NCBI GenBank assembly: GCA_945897365.1
Contig: CAMDFD010000016.1
Span: forward strand, 1-64,000
Direction of reading: 5' to 3'
Source of the DNA: Bordetella parapertussis
GTDB lineage: Bacteria > Pseudomonadota > Gammaproteobacteria > Burkholderiales > Burkholderiaceae_B
DNA length: 64,000 nucleotides
The notes beneath the pieces were generated by a model, which saw nothing but the letters and a program-made list of their open reading frames with translations, did not search any database and was not told the origin of the DNA. A program made the position numbers and the translations under genes. Of this stretch, positions 8,468 to 17,910 are shown piece by piece (the first letter of the stretch is position 1; every line of letters starts with the position of its first letter).

Positions 8468-9618
8468 TTTGTTGTGCCTGCAATATTTTTAACAATATTG
8501 ATCCTGCTTTTTGTTGTTAATGCCTGTTCGCTATAAACGATGACTTGAACGTTTGCACTTAGTCCATCGAGGACCTGGACAAATCCATCTAAATCTGAGG
8601 CACCCAACTTGACTGGAGCAAAACTCAAGTTCCCATTGTCAACTTGCCAAACCCCAATGCGGCCATTCATACGTTTGATGCTCGCATTTGGCAATACGGG
8701 CACTGAATCTAGCGTTGGTAATGACACAGTAATTTCAGCTAGCTCTCCGACTGGTGGTATCTGCTTGAGAGCTAGATCAAAAGCAATCTTTGAGCTCATT
8801 TCCTCGGTCACGGCATCGGCCATAGGTTCAAGCCGTGCGACATGACCCGCAATAGTCTGGCTGCGAGCTGAACGCAGCACAATGCTTGCGGGCAAATCTA
8901 CCCGCAAGCCATTCGAATTGACTTGGTCAAATCTTGCATTGAGCCATAACTTTGACGGATCAATGATTTCTATGGCGACTTGACCCGCGACTAAAGTATT
9001 TCCAGGATCCGCTTTTCTCAGAGTCACAATACCGTCGATTGGCGCAAGTAGTTTCAAATTATTGCGTTGTGCAACAAGCGCGGCATAATCAGATTGTGCT
9101 CGCGCATAGTTTTGTTCTGAAGCACTTAAGTTCGCTTCTGATAGTTGATACTCATGTTTTTTAGTTGTGTAGTTTTCTTCACTCGTAGATTTCACTGCGA
9201 GTAACATTTCATAGCGTTTGGCTTGCGATTGGGCATAAAGTTGTCTTGTTTTGGCTTCGAGGCGTTGAGCGGAAACTTGTTTCAGAACCGCTGACTGCGC
9301 ACGGACCTTATCGTCCAGATCGACAGGATCCATCTCTGCAATCACCTGCCCTGCGACAACGCGATCTCCAACATCCACATAGAGTGTCATGATTCGCCCA
9401 GCCGCGACCGGACCGATCCTGTAAGTGCGACGTGCCTCGACCGTTCCGATACCAAATATTGCAGGTGAAATCGTCTTTTTTTCAACACGCACGACCGTGA
9501 CTGCCGTCGAGGCAAGAGGTCCGGATCGAAATACGACAAATATAAATAACGCCACTAACGGAATTAATCCAAAAAGCAGTCCAAGCGTTCGCCCTCGAAG
9601 CGGAAAGTTCTTAAACAT
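8464..9618 (-). CDS. Periplasmic adaptor subunit (HlyD/MacA-type membrane fusion protein)
   Basis: A 384-residue membrane fusion protein: N-terminal anchor (about residues 10-30), a biotinyl-lipoyl half (IGPVAAGRIMTLYVDVGDRVVAGQ), a coiled-coil hairpin (about 110-190, rich in Ala, Gln and Lys), the second lipoyl half (LLAPIDGIVTLRKADPGNTLVAGQ) and beta-barrel domains. It bridges permease and outer-membrane channel. It is the first gene of the four-gene leftward efflux operon, and GGAT lies nine bases before its ATG. No regulator gene is adjacent. I could not fix a promoter with confidence in the AT-rich 170 bp upstream. Confidence 0.92.
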   Translation of the reverse strand: MFKNFPLRGRTLGLLFGLIPLVALFIFVVFRSGPLASTAVTVVRVEKKTISPAIFGIGTVEARRTYRIGPVAAGRIMTLYVDVGDRVVAGQVIAEMDPVDLDDKVRAQSAVLKQVSAQRLEAKTRQLYAQSQAKRYEMLLAVKSTSEENYTTKKHEYQLSEANLSASEQNYARAQSDYAALVAQRNNLKLLAPIDGIVTLRKADPGNTLVAGQVAIEIIDPSKLWLNARFDQVNSNGLRVDLPASIVLRSARSQTIAGHVARLEPMADAVTEEMSSKIAFDLALKQIPPVGELAEITVSLPTLDSVPVLPNASIKRMNGRIGVWQVDNGNLSFAPVKLGASDLDGFVQVLDGLSANVQVIVYSEQALTTKSRINIVKNIAGTTK

Positions 9619-9794
9619 TTATTCTTATCCATTGATGAGCATCCGCATGCATAATCTCAAGATATTCATTCTCTAAAGATTGCGATTGAGTGAGTGTTTA
9701 TAGCTAAAACAGATCTACAGTATGTGCGTATATACATTTTTTTTCTTGATTTAGATCATGTAAAGACGTATTACTTTCTCGCGATCGCCAAGGG

Positions 9795-10020
9795 ACGGCA
9801 CGCCAAAAGAGAAAAAGCTAACAGTCGCTGACTATGCATTGAAATGCGGTATGCCACAGTTTTTCTTTTTTATGTGGCTACTGCATGCCATAACGGCGTA
9901 GAGATCGGCAAGAAAGACCATATGGGGACGTATTAAATACAGCTAGATCCACTGACGCAGTCTAGCGACGCACGCGCCAAGACTCACCTTGAGGAGGGTC
10001 CCAAGACCTGGGACCCTGCT
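9795..10020 (+). pseudogene. Decayed second copy of the DUF1993 3' end and following gene start
   Basis: The sequence repeats the last third of the gene at 4262-4771 (reading GTPKEKKLTVADYALKCGMP and later HNGVEIGKKDH), with substitutions and a net 10-base deletion after the FFF codons that destroys the frame; TAA follows at 9934-9936. From about 9950 to 10020 it resembles the start of the small membrane-protein gene (residues EEGPKTWDPA against EEGYKTWNLE in the intact copy), then homology stops. The 424-base gap between the adaptor gene and the dehydratase gene holds this relic plus about 170 bases of AT-rich upstream DNA of the efflux operon, where I see no other gene. Confidence 0.8.
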
Positions 10021-10042
10021 TGGCATCCATACATATCAAATC

Positions 10043-11206
10043 TTACTGATCAACAATGAAGCCATCGAAATGCGGACGCATTGAGATTGGCTTGACGAGA
10101 GGGGGCCTGATCTTGTGAGCATCTGGCAAGATGTTCATTCCCAAACCAGGACCGTTAGGAATGTCGACAAAGCCATCTTTGGGTAATGGCACCTTGTCGA
10201 CCACGTTACTCCCCAAGTGAATCGGCAGAGACTCAAACTTACCAGACTCAAAACCAGTCGCATATTCTTGAATTGCGAAATTTGGAATGGCAGCCGCAAG
10301 CTGTAAACATGCCGCCAAACCGATCGGTGACAAAGGGTTATGCGGGACGATTTGCACTTGATATGCTTCGGCGATCGCTGCGACCTTTTTTGCGCCTGTG
10401 ATACCGCCACAGAGACATAAATCGACGCGTGCGTACTCCACCCCTCCTCTGGCCATCAACATTTGGAACTCATAGATATTAGAGAAACGTTCGCCTGTCG
10501 CAATAGGAACATGAATTTTTTCTGCGACACGCGCCATCGCGTCATGGCTCTCAGGACGAATCGGATCTTCAATGAACATCGGATGCGTATGCTCAATTCC
10601 GCGCGCGAACACAATCGCCTCCGCAGGGGTCAAACGACGATGAATCTCCAGAAGCAAATCAACACGATCGCCTACTACCTCGCGCATGCGCTCTGTGTTC
10701 TCGATCGCATCACGCATTTTCTTGATGTGGGTCTTGAAGTACACCTGATCGTCGCCCTCGTCCAGAAAAGGATTGAGGTGCCCAAATGCAGTAAAGCCGG
10801 CATTCATTTTTACCTCACATTCCACAAGCATCTTTTCGATGGTGTTCTCGTAGATATGGCCGTAGATACGCGCCTTCGTTCTCGCGGCTCCACCTAACAA
10901 CTCATAAATAGGCACATTTAAAGCTTTGCCCTTGATATCCCAAAGCGCCATATCAATAGCCGAGATCGCGGCATTTTCCGCTAGACCTTGAAAATAGCTG
11001 AAGCGATGCATCACATTCCAGTGATGCTCGATTGGATATGGATCTTTGCCCTCCAGGTACTCGCCGAATCTCTTGATACATACCCCAGCGGCTTCAATAT
11101 GTCCCCAGGTTCCGGCTTCGCCAAAGCCAGTAATGCCCTCGTCCGTCTCAATACGTACGAACATAAACTGACCCACATGCCAAGGTACTACTTTTATAAT
11201 TTTCAT
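10043..11206 (-). CDS. Mandelate racemase/muconate lactonizing enzyme family acid-sugar dehydratase, galactonate dehydratase-like
   Basis: A 387-residue enolase-superfamily enzyme with N-terminal capping domain and C-terminal beta/alpha barrel. Probable metal ligands are Glu187 (LLLEIHRR), Glu213 (MFIEDPIRPES) and Glu239 (ATGERFSN); His189 and His289 (VPHNPLSPIG) fit catalytic roles. Similar enzymes (D-galactonate and D-mannonate dehydratase groups) remove water from a sugar acid to give a 2-keto-3-deoxy acid. The first ligand is Glu where these groups usually have Asp, so the exact substrate is open. It is the last gene of the leftward operon, after the full-length transketolase. Product assignment to the superfamily is sure; galactonate as substrate is not. 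Confidence 0.88.
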   Translation of the reverse strand: MKIIKVVPWHVGQFMFVRIETDEGITGFGEAGTWGHIEAAGVCIKRFGEYLEGKDPYPIEHHWNVMHRFSYFQGLAENAAISAIDMALWDIKGKALNVPIYELLGGAARTKARIYGHIYENTIEKMLVECEVKMNAGFTAFGHLNPFLDEGDDQVYFKTHIKKMRDAIENTERMREVVGDRVDLLLEIHRRLTPAEAIVFARGIEHTHPMFIEDPIRPESHDAMARVAEKIHVPIATGERFSNIYEFQMLMARGGVEYARVDLCLCGGITGAKKVAAIAEAYQVQIVPHNPLSPIGLAACLQLAAAIPNFAIQEYATGFESGKFESLPIHLGSNVVDKVPLPKDGFVDIPNGPGLGMNILPDAHKIRPPLVKPISMRPHFDGFIVDQ

Positions 11207-11269
11207 TTGGATTCTCTTAAAAGTGACTGATTAATTATGCACTTTAAATGAGGATTTTTGAATTAAATC

Positions 11270-13267
11270 TTATCCATTGCTGCCTGATCCCATCACAGCC
11301 AACACGACCGCCTCGGGTGTAATACCGAAATGCCGGTAAAGTTCATCTGCTGGACCTGACAAACCATAGTCGCTCATCCCGACAAATCTACCCCTGCTCC
11401 CAAGATATCGCTCCCAGCCAAATTTAACTGCGGCTTCTATGGCGACAGTTCTAGTCTCTGGACATAAGACCTGATTTCTATAAGACTCTGGCTGTACGTC
11501 AAATAATTCCCAGCATGGCATCGAAATCACGGCCGTAGATATGCCTTGAGCTTCTAACTGTTCGCGGGCTTTTAAAGCAATATCAACCTCAGAACCTGTA
11601 GCAAGTAGGGTCACTTGACGCGGCAAAGAGCCCCCTTCAATCAACACATAGGCTCCACGTGAGGAAAGATTCGTTGCCACAGAGTGCGTACGGAGATGAG
11701 GAAGCGCTTGTCTCGAAAAAATAAAAGATACTGGCCCTTGCTGATAAGAAAGCGCCACCTGCCAGCACTCTACCGCCTCAACCGCATCAGCGGGACGCAT
11801 CACCAACATATGCGGCATGGCGCGTAAGGACGCCAAAATCTCGACAGGCTGATGTGTCGGGCCGTTTTTACCTATCCCGATCGAATCATGACTAAACACA
11901 AACTTCACAGGCAGCTTCATGAGGGCAGCATTGCGCAAGGCAGGTCGCATGTAATCTGAAAACGCCAAATACGTCACACTCACAGGAATAGTGCCACCGT
12001 GCGCGGCCATGCCATTACACATAGAACCCATCAAATGTTCACGTACACCACAGTGAACATAAGCACCGCTCTGATCTGCGGCAGAAAAAGCAAGCAACCG
12101 TCTTTTATGATCAGTTGGCGCCTCAAGATCGGCACAGGCCACGACACGCTCAGGTAAATAATCCGTCATGCAATCATTAATCGCAGCAGATAAATTGATG
12201 CCACCGCGCGCAGGCTCGGCAAGCAGCGTCACCTTTAGGCCATCAAGAGCATGCTCAAGCGCAGGCGGCAACTCCCCTCTCATCACACGTTCAAATTCAG
12301 CGCGTTTTTCCGCAGGGAGTACGGCGAGCCTCTCCAGCCATTGCGATCTAGCAGACTGCCCCCCTGCGGGACTCGTTCTCCACGTATTTAAAATCGCCTC
12401 AGGCACATCAAAAGAAGGATGAGGCCAATTTAAATCCTGACGCATCTGTGCTGCGTCCGTCTCAAACAGCTTGGCACTATGCCCGCCACGTTGCCCCTGA
12501 AGCCGAGCTATACCTTTGGCGATCGTTGTGCGGGCCAAAATAATTGAAGGCCGACTATCCTGCCTTGCAGCTTCAATGCAGGCAGAGACAGCCTGCATGT
12601 CATGACCATCGACGCGCTGAACATGCCAATGAGCGACTTCAAAACGTTTGGCAACATCCTCGCTAATTGAAAGTTCGGTACTGCCATCATCCGTGATGGC
12701 ATTATCATCCATCAATAAAATCAGCCTGCCCAGACCGAGATGGCCCGCCAGACTGATCATTTCCTGCCCAACGCCCTCTTGCAAACAACCGTCACCAACA
12801 AATGCATAAGTGAAATGGTTGACGAGATCACGCCCAAATCGTGCTCGTAAAAATGCTTCGGCAACCGCCATACCCATCGCATTTGCGATGCCTTGACCAA
12901 GCTGACCGGTAGTGACTTCTATACCTGCCTCAGGGTCCAACTCCGGATGGCCTGCGCAGTGCGATCCAAGCTCACGAAAGGATTTGATTTGCTCGAGCGA
13001 GATTTTTTGGTATCCCGTGAGATACAGAAGGGAATACAACAGCATCGAGCCATGACCGTTAGACAACACCACACGATCCCGATCCCACCACGTTGGGTGT
13101 TCAGGATCATGCTTGAGATGACGCATATACAACGCTGTCGCGATCTCTGCCATGCCGAGAGGGACACCCTGATGACCCTCGCCAGCACGAAGGATGGCAT
13201 CAACCGAAAGAAACCGAATCGCGTTGGCAAGTGACTGAAGATGGGGTACCGCGGGTACAGTTGTCAT
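11270..13267 (-). CDS. tkt: Transketolase, full length
   Basis: A 665-residue single-chain transketolase, the normal bacterial length. The N-terminal domain has the substrate/cofactor histidines (GEGHQGVPLGMAEIATAL, VLSNGHGSML) and the thiamine-diphosphate motif GDGCLQEG with DDNAITDDG; the middle domain has the glutamate region (CGVREHLMGSMCNGMAAHGG) and HDSIGIGKNGPTHQPVE; a C-terminal domain follows. It transfers a two-carbon ketol group between sugars. A second, split transketolase is encoded at the head of the same operon, so this one may serve a different donor or acceptor, or may be a pathway-dedicated copy beside a housekeeping gene elsewhere. Confidence 0.93.
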   Translation of the reverse strand: MTTVPAVPHLQSLANAIRFLSVDAILRAGEGHQGVPLGMAEIATALYMRHLKHDPEHPTWWDRDRVVLSNGHGSMLLYSLLYLTGYQKISLEQIKSFRELGSHCAGHPELDPEAGIEVTTGQLGQGIANAMGMAVAEAFLRARFGRDLVNHFTYAFVGDGCLQEGVGQEMISLAGHLGLGRLILLMDDNAITDDGSTELSISEDVAKRFEVAHWHVQRVDGHDMQAVSACIEAARQDSRPSIILARTTIAKGIARLQGQRGGHSAKLFETDAAQMRQDLNWPHPSFDVPEAILNTWRTSPAGGQSARSQWLERLAVLPAEKRAEFERVMRGELPPALEHALDGLKVTLLAEPARGGINLSAAINDCMTDYLPERVVACADLEAPTDHKRRLLAFSAADQSGAYVHCGVREHLMGSMCNGMAAHGGTIPVSVTYLAFSDYMRPALRNAALMKLPVKFVFSHDSIGIGKNGPTHQPVEILASLRAMPHMLVMRPADAVEAVECWQVALSYQQGPVSFIFSRQALPHLRTHSVATNLSSRGAYVLIEGGSLPRQVTLLATGSEVDIALKAREQLEAQGISTAVISMPCWELFDVQPESYRNQVLCPETRTVAIEAAVKFGWERYLGSRGRFVGMSDYGLSGPADELYRHFGITPEAVVLAVMGSGSNG

Positions 13268-13282
13268 ATCACTCAGTCTGAA

Positions 13283-14032
13283 TTAATGAATCAACATGCC
13301 ACCATTAACATCCAGCGTGATACCCGTGCAATACTTCGACAAGTCACTCGCTAGAAAAACGACACAACCAGCCACGTCATTAGGCTCGCCGATTCGATTC
13401 ATAGGGATGCCAGACAAAATATCAGACAGGCGATCCTCTGGAATCAAACCCTTATTGATGTCTGTTTCAATCAATCCAGGGGTGATACAGTTGACTCGGA
13501 TATTGTCGACACCACACTCTCGCGCCATGGCGCGCGCCAAACCCAAGACGCCCGCTTTTGCAGCAGAGTAATGAGGACCACCCAAAATACCTCCACCTCG
13601 CTGAGCGGAAACAGAGGAAGTACAAATGATCGAGCCTTGCTTACGCTCACGCATGGCAGGCAAAACTGCCTGTGACATAAACAGCGCTCCACGCAAACTC
13701 ACATCCAGCACGGCATCGTAATCTGCTGCGGTAATTTCCATCGTTTTGCGGGGCTGGGTAATACCGGCGTTGTTAAACAAAATATCGATCTGGCCCATGT
13801 TGGCCAATACCGCCTTGACTGCGGCTTCACACGAAGCCTTGTTGGTCACATCAGCGACCACACCCATATGTTGCGCACCCAGTGTGGCTGCAACAGAAGC
13901 AGGCTGTGCCTTTTCAAGATCAAGGATGACCACACGGGCTCCCTGTGCTGCCATCATTCGTGCCGAAGCGAAGCCAAGCCCATTCAAGCCCGCACCGCCC
14001 GTGATGATCGCCACTTTATCTTTTAACAGCAT
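13283..14032 (-). CDS. SDR family NAD(P)-dependent oxidoreductase
   Basis: A 249-residue classical short-chain dehydrogenase. Cofactor motif TGGAGLNGLG (residues 11-20), NNAG (87-90), catalytic Ser139 or Ser140 in ICTSSVSAQ, Tyr155 and Lys159 (HYSAAKAG). The start MLLKDKVAIITGG at 14030-14032 has a GGAGA site eight bases upstream; the longer open frame to 14086 adds an unusual N terminus and is rejected. The role is probably oxidation of a secondary hydroxyl of the imported sugar acid or its breakdown product. It lies 15 bases upstream of the full-length transketolase gene. Confidence 0.92.
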   Translation of the reverse strand: MLLKDKVAIITGGAGLNGLGFASARMMAAQGARVVILDLEKAQPASVAATLGAQHMGVVADVTNKASCEAAVKAVLANMGQIDILFNNAGITQPRKTMEITAADYDAVLDVSLRGALFMSQAVLPAMRERKQGSIICTSSVSAQRGGGILGGPHYSAAKAGVLGLARAMARECGVDNIRVNCITPGLIETDINKGLIPEDRLSDILSGIPMNRIGEPNDVAGCVVFLASDLSKYCTGITLDVNGGMLIH

Positions 14033-14120
14033 GATTAAATTCTCCGTTGAATCTGATGTGATAAATGCGTGTGTTGTGTCACACACTCAGGATAAAAAAC
14101 TTGTGCTGGAGTAGGAGAGC

Positions 14121-15002
14121 TTATTTCTCCAACCCATTCAGTAGGTCATAGCTTCGAATCACTTGACTATCATCGAGTCGACCATCACCCCTGCCAGAAG
14201 AAGATAGAAATAACTGATATGCCGCAGCGGTCAGCGGCAGCGCTGCTTTAGCGTCGCGACCCGCTTGCATCACAATCCCTAGATCTTTGACAAAGATATC
14301 GACTGCACTCGTGACGATAGGATCCGACTCAAGCATGCGCGGACCTCTGTCCTTGAGCATCCAACTCGAGGCTGCGGAACCACTCATAATCTCAAGCAGC
14401 ATCGTTAAATCGAGACCGCTTTTTTTCGCCAGAGAAAACGCCTCTGCTGCGACAGCGATATGCAAGCCACACAAGAGTTGGTTGACCGTTTTACACATCG
14501 CGCCTTGGCCGGGCTGATGACCGACATGAAAAATACGCTCGCCAATGACTTGGAATACTTCTTGAATGTCTTTAAAGGTTTCTTCATCACACGCAGCCAT
14601 AATCGTCAGAGACCCATTGGTCGCTCCGACAACGCCGCCTGACAACGGCGCGTCGACAAGACGGCGACCCTTAGCATGCACCTGCTTGGTAATGTCCTCT
14701 ACCTCAGCAGGCGGGCACGTCGACATCAGGCAGACGATCCCGCCCATTGGCAACACATCTATCGCGCCAGACTCAAATAACACCTGCTTGGCCTGCGAGG
14801 CATTCACCACTAAGATCAACAATAGATCGACGCCCGCGCATGCTTCTTTAGCATTCGTAAATGCCTTGCCGCCCATACCACTCAGTACAGTGAGAGAGGC
14901 GGGATTAATATCAATCCCGTGGACGGCATATCCTGCTGTGATTAAATTTTTAACCATGGGAAGCCCCATGGCTCCCAACCCTGCAAAAGCGATTTTTTTC
15001 AT
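14121..15002 (-). CDS. 3-hydroxyisobutyrate dehydrogenase-family NAD(P)-dependent oxidoreductase (tartronate semialdehyde reductase or L-threonate dehydrogenase-like)
   Basis: A 293-residue beta-hydroxyacid dehydrogenase. NAD-binding GLGAMG (residues 8-13), substrate loop DAPLSGG (117-123) and catalytic Lys171 (GAMCKTVNQ). The family oxidises or reduces beta-hydroxy acids: GarR/GlxR reduce tartronate semialdehyde, LtnD oxidises threonate at C2, MmsB acts in valine breakdown. Position in a sugar-acid operon favours a GarR- or LtnD-like role. It starts one base after the TRAP large permease stop, so translation is probably coupled. Confidence 0.9.
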   Translation of the reverse strand: MKKIAFAGLGAMGLPMVKNLITAGYAVHGIDINPASLTVLSGMGGKAFTNAKEACAGVDLLLILVVNASQAKQVLFESGAIDVLPMGGIVCLMSTCPPAEVEDITKQVHAKGRRLVDAPLSGGVVGATNGSLTIMAACDEETFKDIQEVFQVIGERIFHVGHQPGQGAMCKTVNQLLCGLHIAVAAEAFSLAKKSGLDLTMLLEIMSGSAASSWMLKDRGPRMLESDPIVTSAVDIFVKDLGIVMQAGRDAKAALPLTAAAYQLFLSSSGRGDGRLDDSQVIRSYDLLNGLEK

Positions 15003-15003
15003 G

Positions 15004-16263
15004 TCAATATATTGTCAATGATGGAACATACGTCATAAGAATGAGTACGGCGAACGCAACCAAATAAAAAGGCCAAAGCTCTCGAACAATCGCGCCAATT
15101 GACTCTCTTGAAATAGCGGCCGCGACAAAGAGTGTGGTACCCACTGGCGGGGTAAATAGCCCAATACTCAGATTGACAGCCATTATGATCCCAAGTTGAA
15201 TCAAGTCCAAACCAATCGCGTTCCCGATTGCAACAAAAGTAGGACCTAGGAGAAGGATAGCTGCAGGGAGGTCAAGAAACATACCCACGATCAACATGAT
15301 CATGTTCAACATGAGAAGAATCATGAGCGGATTTTTAAGGGTTTCAAGTGCCCACTCTGCAACCGCTTTAGGGATCGCTTCAACGGTCAATATATACCCA
15401 ACCATATTCGATGCGGATATCACCAACATCACGATACCTGTCGTAATTGCAGTATGTACAAGCGCATCTATCAAACGTTTCAGAGTGATGTCACGATAGA
15501 TCAACAAACTGATGACAAGGCCATAGAACACGGCCATCACACTCACCTCGGTTGGCGTGGCGATACCGGCTCTCAGCAAAATCACAATAAATAACGGCAT
15601 CGCCAATACGGGTGATGCATAAAAAGTAATTTTGGCAAATTCACGTGCCGTAATCTTATTCATCAGTCTTGGAAAATTGCGCAATCTGCCTGATAGATAA
15701 CAGACCAACATAAATCCAAAACAAAGCATCAGTCCTGGCACGAATCCTGCTAAAAATAATGATGCAATAGACTGGTCAGAAACAGTTGCGTAGATGATTA
15801 ATGGAATGGAGGGAGGAATCAATCCTGCAATGACTGAAGAGGAGGCGATCGTAGCGGCAGCGAAAGGTGCCGGATAACCTTCCTTTTTTTGCCAGGGAAT
15901 CAGCATCGATCCAAGAGCAGAAGCCTCCGCGACGGCAGAGCCAGAAACACCACCAAAAATTGTAGAACCCACCACACTGACCTGAGCGAGACCGCCATGC
16001 ATGCGTCCGACCAGGGCTGTTGCAAATTCAATCAGTTTTTTACCGAGTACCCCCCCCATCATCAGATTACCGGATAACACAAAAAATGGGATCGCTAACA
16101 GCGGAAAGCTTTGAGATGGTTGAAAAATCTTAACTACAACCGTTGCACTTGGCATCCCCCCTGCTGTGATGGCAGCGATTCCAGAACTCACGATAAGGGC
16201 GTAACCGACTGGAAAGGCCAGTACGAGCAGCGCGAAAAAGACGGCGAGCATCAAAATAGTCAT
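15004..16263 (-). CDS. dctM: TRAP transporter large permease subunit (DctM)
   Basis: A 419-residue inner-membrane protein with about twelve helices and the DctM family pattern (GKKLIEFATALVGRMHGGLA, GGVSGSAVAEASALGSMLIP, GLIPPSIPLIIYA, GLFTPPVGTTLFVA). It is the sodium-coupled transport subunit. The start at 16261-16263 (MTILMLAVFFALLVLAFP) overlaps the small-subunit stop by four bases; the longer frame to 16389 overlaps that gene deeply and is rejected. Confidence 0.95.
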   Translation of the reverse strand: MTILMLAVFFALLVLAFPVGYALIVSSGIAAITAGGMPSATVVVKIFQPSQSFPLLAIPFFVLSGNLMMGGVLGKKLIEFATALVGRMHGGLAQVSVVGSTIFGGVSGSAVAEASALGSMLIPWQKKEGYPAPFAAATIASSSVIAGLIPPSIPLIIYATVSDQSIASLFLAGFVPGLMLCFGFMLVCYLSGRLRNFPRLMNKITAREFAKITFYASPVLAMPLFIVILLRAGIATPTEVSVMAVFYGLVISLLIYRDITLKRLIDALVHTAITTGIVMLVISASNMVGYILTVEAIPKAVAEWALETLKNPLMILLMLNMIMLIVGMFLDLPAAILLLGPTFVAIGNAIGLDLIQLGIIMAVNLSIGLFTPPVGTTLFVAAAISRESIGAIVRELWPFYLVAFAVLILMTYVPSLTIY

Positions 16264-16802
16264 ATGCTGTCCTCGAGGGTGTTTGAACGTACTGTCAAAG
16301 GGTCGTCGGCAAACAGCAGGCGAAAGAAGGTGGTAATGCCGGTAACACCAAGTGCTGCAAAGCCAACGATGACAGACATATATGCCCACTTTGCTGAAAC
16401 ACCTGTCACAGGGTAGAGCTCTGAACCTGTAATTTCAATCACAAATAAGCCAACCCAAGCGAGATAAAAGAACGTTGCAATCACTAGCAACTGCAACACC
16501 ATCATCAGCACTCGATTAACATTTTTACCCAGAAAACCTTTAATGGTTTCAACAGCGATATGCTTGCCTAACTGGGCAGCAAGCACGATACCGCTCATCA
16601 TCAACCATGGAAAGAGTAAGTTTGGCATTTCAGTCGGCCAACCCATTCCCTGATTGGTGATGTAACGAACAACAACTTCTGCCATGAGCGAGATAAACAT
16701 CACGGTAATTGTGAAAACAGCAATGATCATGCTGATGACTTCAATAACCCGATCAACTCCGTTCACCAGATTCATTGTTAAATGATGTTCTCTTGCGCTC
16801 AT
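16260..16802 (-). CDS. dctQ: TRAP transporter small permease subunit (DctQ)
   Basis: A 180-residue protein with four predicted helices (about residues 22-48, 63-80, 100-120 and 138-162) and the DctQ hallmarks: a conserved RY region after helix 1 (EVVVRYITNQGMGWPTEMP) and GKHIAVE. It forms the membrane complex with DctM. GGAA lies eight bases before the ATG at 16802; an internal ATG at residue 10 is the alternative. Confidence 0.92.
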   Translation of the reverse strand: MSAREHHLTMNLVNGVDRVIEVISMIIAVFTITVMFISLMAEVVVRYITNQGMGWPTEMPNLLFPWLMMSGIVLAAQLGKHIAVETIKGFLGKNVNRVLMMVLQLLVIATFFYLAWVGLFVIEITGSELYPVTGVSAKWAYMSVIVGFAALGVTGITTFFRLLFADDPLTVRSNTLEDSI

Positions 16803-16819
16803 GGATGATTTCCAGTTCG

Positions 16820-17791
16820 TTAAGGCTTGGCAGCTTCTGCCACAACTACATCAACCAACTGAGGAAACGTCTTACGCCATTTGTCGTAAACAGGCTTGGT
16901 TGCTGCAATGAAGGGAGCTTGATCAACGGCATTAATCTGGATACCAGCCGATGTCAGTTTGCCCTTTAGGTCCGCTTCAGCAGCCAATGAAAGCTCACGG
17001 TTCAGCTTGGCAGACTCTGCTGCAGCTTCACGAATAGCTTGTTGATCTTGCTTGGAGATCCCGGCCCATGCTAACTTACTTGCTAACAGAGGTGTTGCTT
17101 CATATTTGTGGCCCGTCAAAGAAATGAACTTCTGGACCTCAAACAGCTTTGAGGAGTAGATGTTCACGAGTGGATTTTCTTGACCGTCAAACACACCTTG
17201 TTGCAGAGCAATGTAAAGCTCGGAGAAAGCGAGAGGAGCGGGATTCGCGCCTAAAGCCTTAAAAATATCCAAAGTCATCGGATCGGGCGGAGTACGGACC
17301 TTAATGCCTTTCAGATCCTCAGGCTTGTTGATCGCGCGCTTGCTGTTGCTAGTGTGACGAATACCGTTATCCCACATCGCCAACAAAACCAGACCTTTTT
17401 TGTCTGCTGCATCGGCTAATTGCTTACCAACAGGACCATCTACAACCTTGTATGCATGTGGCAAATCTTTAAACAAGAATGGAAGACCTAGTACCGCAAA
17501 TTCAGGTACAGCTCCCGAAGTCGTACCTTGGGAGTTCGCACTAAAGCCCAGCGTACCCAAACGCAAGTTAGTAATAGACTCAGCGTCATCTCCGAACTGT
17601 GCGTTGCCACCTACATTAACCTTAACGCGACCATTTGTTTTTTGTGCAACCAACTCTGCAAACTTATCAGAAGCGACCGCCTTGGGATTACCTGGGGCCG
17701 CATTATGAGAGAGTCTGAGTACTGTTTGTGCAGAAGCTGCGGATACTGAAAGCGCTAAACCTGCAATAGCTGCGACGAGAAGTTTTTTCAT
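16820..17791 (-). CDS. dctP: TRAP transporter substrate-binding protein (DctP)
   Basis: A 323-residue periplasmic receptor. The start at 17789-17791 gives a clean signal peptide (MKKLLVAAIAGLALSVSAASA, cleavage about residue 21); upstream frame to 17866 is noncoding. The mature protein has the DctP pattern with the carboxylate-binding arginine region (LKGIKVRTPPDPM) and ALQQGVFDGQENP. TRAP receptors of this type bind organic acids through a salt bridge to that arginine, which agrees with a sugar-acid ligand. The order P-Q-M is standard. A hairpin sits in the 119-base gap upstream. Confidence 0.93.
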   Translation of the reverse strand: MKKLLVAAIAGLALSVSAASAQTVLRLSHNAAPGNPKAVASDKFAELVAQKTNGRVKVNVGGNAQFGDDAESITNLRLGTLGFSANSQGTTSGAVPEFAVLGLPFLFKDLPHAYKVVDGPVGKQLADAADKKGLVLLAMWDNGIRHTSNSKRAINKPEDLKGIKVRTPPDPMTLDIFKALGANPAPLAFSELYIALQQGVFDGQENPLVNIYSSKLFEVQKFISLTGHKYEATPLLASKLAWAGISKQDQQAIREAAAESAKLNRELSLAAEADLKGKLTSAGIQINAVDQAPFIAATKPVYDKWRKTFPQLVDVVVAEAAKP

Positions 17792-17824
17792 GTTGTGTCT
17801 CCAAAATAGCTTTTTTGTTTGATT

Positions 17825-17848
17825 GCACTGGGCTGATAGGCTCAGTGC
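17825..17848 (-). other. Intercistronic hairpin between the split transketolase and dctP
   Basis: GCACTGGGC and GCTCAGTGC can pair over nine positions (one G-T) around a six-base loop. There is no T-run after it, so it is not a classical terminator; it may stabilise or process the mRNA so that the receptor is made in excess, as often seen before or after binding-protein genes. Confidence 0.4.
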
Positions 17849-17910
17849 GTCATTAGGCTTGATCAATATGACTCATGCGTGTGTGGGATTCCCTCCTTTG
17901 TTTAGGTTCT

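Noticed and set aside
9725..9755. Possible second LexA box upstream of the efflux operon
   Set aside because: Only a CAGTA half-site is present; the partner CTGT at the correct spacing is missing.
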